In this document: positions 9,669 to 18,100 of the stretch, one piece after another | How the letters are laid out: the number at the start of each line of letters is the position of its first letter | Numbering within the stretch: position 1 is the stretch's first letter | Assembly (NCBI GenBank): GCA_002412885.1 | Contig: DHVX01000090.1 | Coordinates: 76,354 to 140,353 of the forward strand | Reading direction: 5' to 3' | DNA length: 64,000 nucleotides | Source: Bacteroidales bacterium UBA5197 | Lineage (GTDB): Bacteria; Bacteroidota; Bacteroidia; Bacteroidales; Lentimicrobiaceae | Program-made: the position numbers and the translations under genes | Notes under the pieces: model-generated | The model's input: the letters and a program-made list of their open reading frames with translations, nothing else | What the model was told of the DNA's origin: nothing | The model's database searches: none

Positions 9669-12600
9669 TTATAACGACAATTGAAGGCTGAACTCCACAC
9701 TTTTGGTATTGGGCATATTAAAGTAATCGCGGCCCAGACTGTTTGAAACTCCTGAAAGATTAGTTTCGGGATCAATACCTGAGTATTTTGTCCAGAGCAA
9801 TAAGTTTCGGGAATTGATGCCGAGATTTACGCTCCTGAATGGTGTTTTGCCCAGCCATTTGACAGGCAGGTTATAGGATAGGCTGAGTTCGCGAAGTCTT
9901 ACAAAGGATCCATCTTCAATGGCTGCTTCCGAAAGACCGGCCAACCCGCCCTGAGCTGAATAATATCTGGCATCCCGTTTTACTACAACGTCATTCGGTA
10001 GCCCGGTATTAATGTTTTTGCCCGGAAAAATGAAGTCTTCATCCCGGTTTTCTGTGTTTTTACTGGTTCCCAATGATGTCATTACATTTTTTGTCCCGTT
10101 ATAGACAACCCCGCCCTGCCTGATATCGAACAGGAGAGAAAGTTGTATTCCTTTGTAGTTGAATGTATTTCGGAATCCGAGCATAAAATCAGGATTTGGA
10201 TCACCTATTACTCCGGCAGTTACATCAACCAATGGATAACCATTATCTCCAACCATTATGTCACCATCTTCATTCCTGAGATATCGCGATCCGTAAAGCA
10301 CTCCATATGGCTGTCCGGCGATGGCAACCGAGCGGGTGCTTGATACGCCGGTAGTCTGGAAATCAAGCAAGGGGACTCCATCAGGAAGGCTTTCCACCAT
10401 GTTCCTGTTCTTTGTGAAGTTGAACATCATATCCCAGTTGAAACCTTTTCGTGCAATTGGAGTAATGAAAAGCTGAGCTTCAATGCCTTTATTGGTGATT
10501 ACGCCCGCATTCAGCACCATAAACTCATACCCGGTTGAATAAGCTACCGGCACAGGTACAATCTGTCCTATACTTTTTGCCTGATAAACAGCGAAGTCAA
10601 GGCCAATCTTATTGTTGAAAAACCGGAGGTCAAATCCAAATTCTGAAGAGCGGGTTGTTTCCGGCTTAAGATTTTCGTTGCCTATGGTGCGTTCAGTTGC
10701 GAATGCTGTCTGTCCGTTTATTCCTCCGGTTATGGCTGCAAAATAATTGCGCAGTGAGTATGGGTCGGCATCATTACCAACCTCTGCCCATGATGCCCGC
10801 ACTTTCCCATAACTAAATACCTTCCCGCGATCCAGACTCAGAGCTTCCGAAAAAATAAAACTGGTGTTGAATGAAGGATAGAAAAAAGAATTGTTTCCCT
10901 TGGCAAGCGTTGACGACCAGTCGTTACGACCAGTTGTGTTAAAATACAGCACTCCTTTGTAACTCAGTTTTACATCGTAATAAGCCCCGGCAATTTTGTA
11001 AGCCGACTTGCTGTCATCGCCCGAAGTAACAGCCGTATTGCTGAGGTCGTAGAAATTTGGAAGTATCAGAGAATCACCTCTTTGATAGTTGAAGTAAGTT
11101 TCCTTGACATAATAGTTGTGCCCTGCTGTTACATTAAGCTTTAAGTCTTCGGTTAGTTGTTTCTCCGCACTGAGCAGCAGGTCTGAGTTTATTCCTGTAA
11201 AGAAGTAAGTATTGGCTGTGACATATCCGTTGGGCGTATCACTGGAATTGTTGTCGAAAAACGAATTGCGTTTTTCTCCGTAATGATCAATCCCCACGCG
11301 GTACATGGCTTTAAGCCATGGAAACAAATCATAATCCACCTGAGTATTTCCTATAATGCGGTTCACTTCAGCCCGCGCTTTGTTCCGGTTGATTGACCAA
11401 TAGGGATTGTCATACTGTGAGTAATAATTTCGCTGAGTTCCGTCAGGATACATGTAAGCAGATGGATCGTTTTCCGGATCATCAGAGCCATTGGTGAGAT
11501 CAAATGTTGGGGTGTTTCGCATCAATCCCACCATTACAGCCGAAAGATTGCTGCCTTTTTGCGTAAGGTTGTTCAGCGAGTTTGAATAATTGGCTGAACC
11601 TGAAATTTTGAGTTTATTTGATAATTTTGAGTCGCCGGCTATTTTTACATTGGTCCGCCAGAAATGGCTGAATGGCACAATCCCGGATTGATCCAGATGT
11701 CCCAGTGAAAAAATATAGCTGCCGTTTTCGTTATTTCCCGACATGCTCAGGTATGTATTGCTGGTCATGGCAGTCTGGAAAAAGTTATCAACAGGATATG
11801 CATTCACGCGCATATCAGTTGCTGCAGGATCGCTCATTCCTACGATGCGGCCATTTCGGTCTTTCAAGTCATTGGTCGATCCGTCATAGCGCAACGTGTC
11901 TATAAGTGCGCCCCAGCTGGCATTGGATGTCGAAGAGTATTTGCCCCCGGTTCCCTGAGAATACATGGATTGACGCTCAGGCAATTTGTTTACCTGGTCA
12001 AAACCGACAGAGGTTTTGAAGGAAATACTTTTACTTGCTCCTCCTTTAGATTTCCCTGATTTGGTGGTAACCAGAATGGCTCCGTTTGCAGCCCTGATGC
12101 CATAAAGCGCAGCTGCAGCCGCTCCTTTTAGTACCGAAACCGATTCAATATCGTCGGAATTCAAATCAATGGCGCGGTTTGAGTAGTCATAAACATAACT
12201 ACCATCGTAGCTATTGTCGATGGGTACACCATCAACCACAAACAATGGTGAATTACCCGATGCCCTTAACGATGAACGCCCGCGTATGGTTATACTGGCT
12301 GATGCGCCCGGTGTTCCGGCCGAACTGATGACTTCAAGTCCGGCAACTTTCGAACTCAACGCATTTACAATGTTGCCTGTTTTTGAATTGCCAAGTTCTG
12401 ATCCTCCAACTTCCTGGGCTGCATAACCCAGCGATTTCTTTTCGGCTTTAATGCCGATCGCGGTAATAATTATACCTTCTATGGTTTTGGCATCCTGGGT
12501 CAGCGCTATATTGACAACCTTATTGGAGCCTGGTTTAACTTTTTGTGTTGTATATCCAACATAGCTGAATTCCAGAATGTCATCGGCACTGATTGTCATT

Positions 12601-12815
12601 ATGGAATAATTTCCGTCCATATCAGTCACCGTTCCGGTGGTTGTCCCTAAAATTCTTACAGTGGCGCTGGGAAGGGTTTCTCTGGTATTGGCATCCGTTA
12701 CCCGACCTGTAATGGTTTGTTGTGCCAAAGCTTCAACTGAAATTATCAGCAGCAGCATGATAATGGGTAAGATCTTTCTCATAGGCTTGTATCCAAAATT
12801 TAGAACAGTTTTCAT
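9669..12815 (-). CDS. SusC/RagA TonB-linked outer-membrane protein (no STN domain)
   Basis: The protein has up to 1048 residues. A second ATG at 12782 (MRKILPIIMLLLIISVEALAQ) gives a more compact signal peptide and may be the true start. After the signal peptide come a carboxypeptidase-regulatory-like domain (~33-115, ITGRVTDANTRETLPSATV), the plug (~125-260, with FVVDGVPIDNS) and a SusC beta-barrel ending in LQLSL with a terminal aliphatic residue. It lacks the STN domain carried by SusC1, so it is probably not itself a FecR sensor. It is the first gene of the susC2-susD2 pair and is divergent from the amidase gene. Confidence 0.93.
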   Translation of the reverse strand: MKTVLNFGYKPMRKILPIIMLLLIISVEALAQQTITGRVTDANTRETLPSATVRILGTTTGTVTDMDGNYSIMTISADDILEFSYVGYTTQKVKPGSNKVVNIALTQDAKTIEGIIITAIGIKAEKKSLGYAAQEVGGSELGNSKTGNIVNALSSKVAGLEVISSAGTPGASASITIRGRSSLRASGNSPLFVVDGVPIDNSYDGSYVYDYSNRAIDLNSDDIESVSVLKGAAAAALYGIRAANGAILVTTKSGKSKGGASKSISFKTSVGFDQVNKLPERQSMYSQGTGGKYSSTSNASWGALIDTLRYDGSTNDLKDRNGRIVGMSDPAATDMRVNAYPVDNFFQTAMTSNTYLSMSGNNENGSYIFSLGHLDQSGIVPFSHFWRTNVKIAGDSKLSNKLKISGSANYSNSLNNLTQKGSNLSAVMVGLMRNTPTFDLTNGSDDPENDPSAYMYPDGTQRNYYSQYDNPYWSINRNKARAEVNRIIGNTQVDYDLFPWLKAMYRVGIDHYGEKRNSFFDNNSSDTPNGYVTANTYFFTGINSDLLLSAEKQLTEDLKLNVTAGHNYYVKETYFNYQRGDSLILPNFYDLSNTAVTSGDDSKSAYKIAGAYYDVKLSYKGVLYFNTTGRNDWSSTLAKGNNSFFYPSFNTSFIFSEALSLDRGKVFSYGKVRASWAEVGNDADPYSLRNYFAAITGGINGQTAFATERTIGNENLKPETTRSSEFGFDLRFFNNKIGLDFAVYQAKSIGQIVPVPVAYSTGYEFMVLNAGVITNKGIEAQLFITPIARKGFNWDMMFNFTKNRNMVESLPDGVPLLDFQTTGVSSTRSVAIAGQPYGVLYGSRYLRNEDGDIMVGDNGYPLVDVTAGVIGDPNPDFMLGFRNTFNYKGIQLSLLFDIRQGGVVYNGTKNVMTSLGTSKNTENRDEDFIFPGKNINTGLPNDVVVKRDARYYSAQGGLAGLSEAAIEDGSFVRLRELSLSYNLPVKWLGKTPFRSVNLGINSRNLLLWTKYSGIDPETNLSGVSNSLGRDYFNMPNTKSVEFSLQLSL

Positions 12816-13048
12816 TTTGGATATAAATACACCTGAGTTATGGTATTCACTTAACCCGGCTGGTAAATGTTTTTAATTTGAATTGTTTGTAAAACGAAGC
12901 TGTATCTTTTCTGCAGAGGGCAATCAAATTTGGATAGATGTATGGTGGATTTATATCCCAACATATTTCTATTTGAATGGGTGAAACGGTAAGTAATTTT
13001 TCGCTGAATGTTAAAGTAAACCTTTTATTCGGTCTGATTGTTATTAAC

Positions 13049-13061
13049 TGATTGTCAATCA
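13049..13061. promoter_or_regulatory. Short palindrome upstream of the amidase gene
   Basis: TGATTGTCAATCA is a perfect dyad around a central T, 31 bp before the amidase start in the 277-bp divergent intergenic region. It may be an operator; there is no other support. I found no clear -7 element in this gap. Confidence 0.25.
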
Positions 13062-13092
13062 ATTTAATTCACAAACCTAATAAATCGCATTT

Positions 13093-14088
13093 ATGGAAAC
13101 TAAATACGGATTTCACCTGATGGATATTACTGAATTTGGCGATTGGTTAGCTGCTCAGCATGTCAGCAGGGTAATAAAACTCATTCAGAACCATCACACC
13201 TACCTCCCCGATTACACGCATTTTACCGGAAGTAATCATTTTGAACGTCTGAAATCCATGAAGAATTATCACATGGTAACCAACAATTGGAGCAATATCG
13301 CACAAACCCTCACCACATTCCCCGATGGAAAAGTTGCTGTTTGCAGACCTTTAAATGATGTTCCGATTGGAATCAAAGGCCACAATTCGCGTGGGATTTG
13401 TATTGAGCATTTCGGCAATTTCGATATAGGAAAGGATATTCCGAGCAGTGCCCATGCTGATACGATTATTAAACTAAATGCAATGCTCTGCCACAAATTT
13501 TCATTGCCCGCCGATACCGATCATATTGTTTATCATCATTGGTACGATCTTAATAATGGGCTTAGGCTCAATGGAAAAGGATCAACAAAGAGTTGTCCCG
13601 GCACTGCATTTTTCGGTGGGAATAAGGTTGAAAATGCAAATGCTACTTTTATTCCTTTGATTCAGGCTGAGCTTACAGCTATGGGTGGAAGGCCTGCCGG
13701 AGTGACTGTTTCGGCACCTGTTAAATCAACTGAATCAGGAATTGTAATGGCATCTAAAGTCAATGTAAGGAAGGGAGCTGGTACGAATTTTCCTGTTGTG
13801 TCAGTCCTGAGTGCCGGGTCTATTGTAGATATTTTTGAAAGTTCGCCGGGCTGGCTGCGAATTGGTACAAACAACGAATGGGTTTCTGATAAGTTGGTTA
13901 TCCGTGTGGCCAAAGCCAGAGTGGCTGCCAACAAGCTGAATATCCGATCTGGCCCCGGTCCTGAATTTTCCGCTCTTGGTTCACTCTCAAAAGACTCAGA
14001 AGTAATGATTTACGAGAAAAAAGGAGAATGGAACAGGATTGATATCAATGAAAAATGGGTTGCCGCCAAATTTCTGAGTGCTTTCTGA
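13093..14088 (+). CDS. N-acetylmuramoyl-L-alanine amidase (PGRP/Amidase_2 type) with two SH3 domains
   Basis: The 331-residue enzyme should cleave the amide bond between MurNAc and L-Ala in peptidoglycan. The amidase domain (~1-195) shows likely zinc ligands His34/35 (IQNHHTYLPDY), His148/149 (IVYHHWYD) and Cys168 (STKSCPGT), plus GICIEHFGNFD. Two bacterial SH3 domains follow (~217-270 and ~273-331, with VNVRKGAGTNFPVVSVLSAG and LNIRSGPGPEFSALGSL). There is no signal peptide, so export or release by an unusual route, or action after lysis, would be needed. It stands alone between divergent susC2 and its own terminator. Confidence 0.88.
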   Translation: METKYGFHLMDITEFGDWLAAQHVSRVIKLIQNHHTYLPDYTHFTGSNHFERLKSMKNYHMVTNNWSNIAQTLTTFPDGKVAVCRPLNDVPIGIKGHNSRGICIEHFGNFDIGKDIPSSAHADTIIKLNAMLCHKFSLPADTDHIVYHHWYDLNNGLRLNGKGSTKSCPGTAFFGGNKVENANATFIPLIQAELTAMGGRPAGVTVSAPVKSTESGIVMASKVNVRKGAGTNFPVVSVLSAGSIVDIFESSPGWLRIGTNNEWVSDKLVIRVAKARVAANKLNIRSGPGPEFSALGSLSKDSEVMIYEKKGEWNRIDINEKWVAAKFLSAF

Positions 14089-14126
14089 TAAAGTGATTAT
14101 TTTATTTTAGCTATTGCATTACGTCC

Positions 14127-14160
14127 AAAAGCAGAAGTGTTTTAAAACACTTCTGCTTTT
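14127..14160 (+). terminator. Strong terminator after the amidase gene
   Basis: A perfect 17-bp inverted repeat with no unpaired loop bases (5' arm 14127-14143, 3' arm 14144-14160; core GCAGAAGTG/CACTTCTGC) ends in TTTT and lies 39 bp past the amidase stop. Confidence 0.85.
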
Positions 14161-14256
14161 AATGTATTGATCAATTGAATAATAACTTCACCCGGGCAGA
14201 CGTTTATATGACACGACAGATAAACTATTGACAAAATGTCAGTTTTTTATCTGATT

Positions 14257-14290
14257 TTGCCCGATTCTTTGTATTGATGTAGTAACTTTG
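14257..14290 (+). promoter_or_regulatory. Housekeeping promoter of the sigma-54 activator operon
   Basis: TTG at 14257-14259, 23 bp, then TAACTTTG at 14283-14290 match the Bacteroidota -33/-7 consensus. Transcription would start near 14296, after a TTG codon at 14288 and ~19 bp before the ATG at 14315, which supports the ATG as the start. Confidence 0.7.
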
Positions 14291-14314
14291 CAGAAGAATT
14301 TTTATCATTCAATA

Positions 14315-15541
14315 ATGGATATTCAAGCAATAAAACAACGTTTTGGAATCATCGGACATTCAAATCTGCTCGACAGAGCAATTGACATAGCCCGACAGGT
14401 TGCGCCCACTGATATTACGGTTTTGATAACCGGCGAAAGTGGTGTTGGTAAAGAAGTATTTCCTCAGATTATTCACAACCTGAGCGCCCGCAAACATGGG
14501 CCCTACATAGCTGTTAATTGCGGTGCAATCCCCGAAGGAACTATTGATTCTGAGTTGTTTGGTCACGAAAAGGGTTCATTTACTGGCGCTCACGAAGCAC
14601 GTAAAGGATATTTTGAAGTGGTTAACGGAGGAACAATTTTTCTGGATGAAGTAGCTGAACTTCCATTGTCCACTCAGGTGCGGCTGTTGCGTGTACTTGA
14701 AACCGGCGAATTCTTTAAGGTTGGATCATCCAAAGTAATTAAAACTGATGCCCGCGTTGTTGCTGCAACCAATGTGGATATTCCCGATGCCATCCAGAAA
14801 GGAAAATTCAGGCAGGACCTGTTTTATCGGTTAAATACTGTCCCCATTTACATGCCTCCTTTGCGTGAAAGAAAGGACGATATTGTGCTGCTTTTCAGGA
14901 AATTTGCCATCGATTTTGCAGAAAAATACCGTATGCCGGCACTCGAACTTGATGAATCAGGAAAGCAGATGCTGATGAATTATCGCTGGCAGGGAAATAT
15001 CAGGCAGTTGAAAAATATTACTGAGCAGATTTCAATTATTGAGCAGAGCAGAATGATAACAGCAACTATTCTGCAACGATACCTGCCAAATGAAAACCGT
15101 GATCTGCCCGTTTTGTATAACAAAGAACATGTGACCAGCGATTTTTCGGAAAGAGAACTGCTCTACAAAGTCCTTTTTGACATGAAACGCGACATCAACG
15201 AAATGAAAAAGCTGGTGGTTGATATTCTTGAACAGGGTGGTATAAGCCACGATCTCAACCGAGAACACCATCCCATTATTTCTCAACTTTTTAATGATGT
15301 TGAAAACCCTGATCCTGAAGAGCAGACAGGTTATCATGGCACTCCTTCCGAGCACATTGTGCTGGATTCATTTTACACTCATGAGGTGTTGGATGAGTCT
15401 CTTTCATTGGAAAAACGAGAAATTGAACTGATAAAACGAGCCATTGAAAAGCATGGAGGTAAACGAAAAAATGCAGCGAATGAACTGGGCATATCTGAGC
15501 GAACTCTTTACCGTAAAATCAAGGAGTATGACATCCACTAA
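14315..15541 (+). CDS. Sigma-54-dependent transcriptional activator without receiver domain
   Basis: The protein has 408 residues from the ATG at 14315. It begins directly with the AAA+ domain (~8-240). Walker A is GESGVGKE, the sigma-54 contact loop is GSFTGA (ELFGHEKGSFTGA), Walker B is GGTIFLDE, and the arginine fingers lie in FRQDLFYRL and PLRERKDD. A long acidic linker (~250-360) precedes a Fis-type helix-turn-helix (~370-408, GKRKNAANELGISERTLYRKI). With no REC domain, activity is probably set by expression or a partner. It is the first gene of a run with the LptE-like lipoprotein, the TPR-like protein and secG, an arrangement I know from other Bacteroidota. Confidence 0.92.
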   Translation: MDIQAIKQRFGIIGHSNLLDRAIDIARQVAPTDITVLITGESGVGKEVFPQIIHNLSARKHGPYIAVNCGAIPEGTIDSELFGHEKGSFTGAHEARKGYFEVVNGGTIFLDEVAELPLSTQVRLLRVLETGEFFKVGSSKVIKTDARVVAATNVDIPDAIQKGKFRQDLFYRLNTVPIYMPPLRERKDDIVLLFRKFAIDFAEKYRMPALELDESGKQMLMNYRWQGNIRQLKNITEQISIIEQSRMITATILQRYLPNENRDLPVLYNKEHVTSDFSERELLYKVLFDMKRDINEMKKLVVDILEQGGISHDLNREHHPIISQLFNDVENPDPEEQTGYHGTPSEHIVLDSFYTHEVLDESLSLEKREIELIKRAIEKHGGKRKNAANELGISERTLYRKIKEYDIH

Positions 15542-15560
15542 AAATATCGGCGTTTTCACA

Positions 15561-16073
15561 ATGACAAAGAACTATTTGTCAATGATCCTGCTTTTTTCAG
15601 GATTTTCTGTTTTTTTGAGTAGCTGTGGTGTGTATTCCTTCACCGGTGCCTCTGTGCCACCCGAAGCCAAAACTGTTTCGGTTATCACGTTCCCTAACAA
15701 AGCCGAACTTGTTCAGCCGTCATTAAGCCAGACATTTTCAGATGCGCTTCGCGATAAGTTTTCATCCCAAACAAGTCTTGCCAACATTCCCCGCAATGGA
15801 GATCTGCATTTTGAAGGTGAAATCACGGGCTACTCCACTGAGCCAGTGGCTATTACCGGTCAGCAAACAGCCGCTCTCATCCGTTTAAAGATTACGGTCA
15901 ATGTCAGATATACAAATAAATTCAACCCGAAAGACAATTTTGAGACGTCATTCAGCCGCTTTCAGGACTATAGCAGCAGTCTGAACCTGAGTGCCGTAGA
16001 AGCCGATCTTATTTCCAAAATAACCGTAGAGCTGGTTGAAGATATTTTCAATAAAGCAGTAGTTAACTGGTAG
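15561..16073 (+). CDS. lptE: LptE-like lipoprotein (LPS assembly)
   Basis: The 170-residue lipoprotein starts at 15561 (MTKNYLSMILLFSGFSVFLSSCGVYSFTGAS), with lipobox LSSC and Cys22. LptE plugs the LptD barrel that inserts lipopolysaccharide into the outer membrane. The CGVYSFTGA..P.EAKTVSV.TF.N opening and the length fit the LptE/LpsE family of Bacteroidota. In-frame start codons further upstream would overlap the previous gene deeply and lack a signal peptide. The gene follows the sigma-54 activator by 19 bp and precedes the next gene by 4 bp. Confidence 0.82.
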   Translation: MTKNYLSMILLFSGFSVFLSSCGVYSFTGASVPPEAKTVSVITFPNKAELVQPSLSQTFSDALRDKFSSQTSLANIPRNGDLHFEGEITGYSTEPVAITGQQTAALIRLKITVNVRYTNKFNPKDNFETSFSRFQDYSSSLNLSAVEADLISKITVELVEDIFNKAVVNW

Positions 16074-16077
16074 CCAG

Positions 16078-17184
16078 ATGAATACAACACGGCTTGAAAA
16101 ATATATGTCAAATCCTGCATTGCTGGATAATGCTACCTTGCCTGAAATCGAACATCTGGCGCATGAATTTCCATATTGTCAGATTGCTCATATTTTGCTT
16201 GCCCTTAACTCGCGGAATGTAAATCATATACGTTACAGCAGCCGACTGAAAATTGCCGCAGCATATGCTGGTGACAGAGGCTTACTCAGGCGACATATTG
16301 AGCGGCTTAGTGAAACTTCCGGAGTATTTCCTGCAGAAAAGCTTGCACCTGAAGTTACTTTTACTGCTGAGGTAGCAGAAGCTGAAGAGGAAATCATTGC
16401 CGAAATACCCGAAACTGAGCCACATGCTCCGGAAATTGAGGAAATTGAACAAAATGTTGAGCCCATTGAGGTGATCACTTCTGAGATTCCTGAGGTTCAC
16501 CCGGAAAAGTTTTCGGGTGAAATTTCGGCAGCCGATGACCGTTTGCCGGATTCCCGTGATGAAGAAGCACACTTGCTTCACTTACGTGATATTGTAAACC
16601 GAAGGTTGGCAGAGATCGCAAGTGAATCGGTCGAAAAGCTGCAACACGATTCCCACGAAGATCATTCTGAAATTGTTGCCGGAGAGAAAAACTCAACTGA
16701 AAACGAGTTGCAGATTCAAATTGAAAAACACCCCGGGCCTGTTGTTTCTCATTTTGAAGAAGATACATCATTCTCTGATGATTTATTACTTGAAGGTTTG
16801 CAACTCAGTATTTACAGCCTTGAGAAATCACTTGAGAACGATGATGCTGAACTTCATCCGGATTCGGATGAAAAGGATACTGATAATAGAAAAACATCGG
16901 GAATTGAAGTTTCAAATAAAGCAATAATCGATCGGTTTATTGAAACAGAACCTCGCATCAGCAAGCCAAAAAAGGAATTTTTCAATCCGGTTGACAAAGC
17001 ACATAAGAGTGCGGTTGATCTGGAGGATATTGTAACTGAAACACTTGCAAAGATTTATCTGTCGCAGGGCAATCATGAAAAGGCAATAAAAATTTATCAG
17101 CGATTAAGTTTGAATAATCCGGAAAAAAGTACTTACTTTGCAGCCCAAATTGCAAAAATACAGGACGATCTGTTAAACGCGTGA
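16078..17184 (+). CDS. Acidic TPR-like protein of unknown function
   Basis: The 368-residue protein has no signal peptide. The N-terminal ~100 residues are helical (LEKYMSNPALLDNATLPEIEHLAHEFPYCQIAHILLAL). The middle (~105-290) is a low-complexity, strongly acidic linker rich in E, P, I and V. The C terminus (~325-368: LAKIYLSQGNHEKAIKIYQRLSLNNPEKSTYFAAQIAKI) is a single clear TPR-like hairpin pair. Position between lptE and secG suggests a link to envelope biogenesis, but no function is known to me. It is translationally close to lptE (4-bp gap). Confidence 0.8.
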   Translation: MNTTRLEKYMSNPALLDNATLPEIEHLAHEFPYCQIAHILLALNSRNVNHIRYSSRLKIAAAYAGDRGLLRRHIERLSETSGVFPAEKLAPEVTFTAEVAEAEEEIIAEIPETEPHAPEIEEIEQNVEPIEVITSEIPEVHPEKFSGEISAADDRLPDSRDEEAHLLHLRDIVNRRLAEIASESVEKLQHDSHEDHSEIVAGEKNSTENELQIQIEKHPGPVVSHFEEDTSFSDDLLLEGLQLSIYSLEKSLENDDAELHPDSDEKDTDNRKTSGIEVSNKAIIDRFIETEPRISKPKKEFFNPVDKAHKSAVDLEDIVTETLAKIYLSQGNHEKAIKIYQRLSLNNPEKSTYFAAQIAKIQDDLLNA

Positions 17185-17210
17185 ATTAACCTCAATAACA
17201 AAACATTACA

Positions 17211-17534
17211 ATGGGAGCTTATATCTTAGTTTCAGTACTTATACTGATCGCATGTGTCTTACTAAGTCTGGTCGTTTTAGTCCAGAATTCAAAAGGTGGT
17301 GGCCTGGCCTCTAACTTTGCCTCCTCAAACCAGTTTATGGGTGTGAGGAAAACTGCGGATTTCCTGGAGAAAACCACATGGACGCTGGCTATTATCCTTT
17401 TGGCCCTCAGTTTATTCTCAATTTTTGTGATTCCCCGCAACGTAACCAGAGTTTCTACTGATACTGAACTCCGTGAACTTATCAACGAGCAGGCTGCTCC
17501 TGTTCAGGATTTTCAGGCTCCTCCTGCCGAATAG
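17211..17534 (+). CDS. secG: Preprotein translocase subunit SecG
   Basis: The 107-residue protein has two transmembrane helices (~3-24 and ~54-74) joined by a Gly-rich loop (VQNSKGGGLASNFASSNQFMGVRKTADFLEKTTW), the usual SecG layout. SecG assists SecYEG in moving unfolded proteins across the inner membrane. The short polar C-terminal tail is normal in Bacteroidota. It is the last gene of its operon, followed by a terminator. Confidence 0.94.
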   Translation: MGAYILVSVLILIACVLLSLVVLVQNSKGGGLASNFASSNQFMGVRKTADFLEKTTWTLAIILLALSLFSIFVIPRNVTRVSTDTELRELINEQAAPVQDFQAPPAE

Positions 17535-17555
17535 TCTTTTCCTGTTATAACCTCA

Positions 17556-17592
17556 AATGTCAGATTGTCACAACAGTCTGACATTTTTTTTG
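17556..17592 (+). terminator. Rho-independent terminator after secG
   Basis: A stem of about 13 bp (5' arm 17556-17568; 3' arm ending TCTGACATT at 17585) is followed by a run of T residues to 17591. Confidence 0.85.
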
Positions 17593-17697
17593 TTTTAATT
17601 CTACCTGTAAAGTTGATTTATGGACTTTTAACTTTTGTTAAAGAGTTTATAATCAGTATTTAAAGCCATCGAGCCGGCAAATCATACTTTATTTCAA

Positions 17698-17720
17698 ATG
17701 CCAAAAAATTACTTTGGCAT
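17698..17720 (+). promoter_or_regulatory. Dyad upstream of groES
   Basis: A perfect 8-bp inverted repeat (ATGCCAAA, 7 nt, TTTGGCAT) lies 60 bp before groES. Inside it TTACTTTG (17709-17716) is one base off the -7 consensus, so a repressor bound here would cover the promoter. It is not a CIRCE element (no TTAGCACTC/GAGTGCTAA). Confidence 0.4.
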
Positions 17721-17780
17721 AAATTATGACAACTGCCGGAACAAAGACACTATAATTGTAAAACTTAAACTTTAATAGCA

Positions 17781-18059
17781 ATGACCCAAGTGAATGTAAA
17801 GCCATTGGCTGACCGTGTATTGATACAACCTGCCGCAGCAGAACTGAAAACAGCCGGCGGAATTATTATTCCTGACACTGCAAAGGAAAAGCCACAACGC
17901 GGAAATGTTGTTGCCGTTGGACCTGGCAAGAAAGATGAACCCATGACTGTAAAAGTGGGCGATCTTGTGCTTTACGGAAAGTATTCCGGAACAGAAATTA
18001 CCATTGATGGCAATGATTATCTGATCATGCGTGAGTCAGACATTGTTGCCGTGATCTAA
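17781..18059 (+). CDS. groES: Co-chaperonin GroES
   Basis: The 92-residue protein carries the family marks VKPLADRVLIQP near the N terminus, the mobile loop (ELKTAGGIIIPDTAKEKP, ~21-38) and VVAVGPGK. Seven copies cap the GroEL ring and close the folding chamber. It is followed 41 bp later by groEL in the normal order. Upstream is a 246-bp gap holding the secG terminator and the dyad at 17698. Confidence 0.97.
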   Translation: MTQVNVKPLADRVLIQPAAAELKTAGGIIIPDTAKEKPQRGNVVAVGPGKKDEPMTVKVGDLVLYGKYSGTEITIDGNDYLIMRESDIVAVI

Positions 18060-18100
18060 TTTTGATTAAGAATTGTTGAACAGTAAAAAATTAAAAAAAA

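Noticed and set aside
17535..17780. CIRCE element before groES
   Set aside because: TTAGCACTC-N9-GAGTGCTAA is not present; only an unrelated dyad is found.
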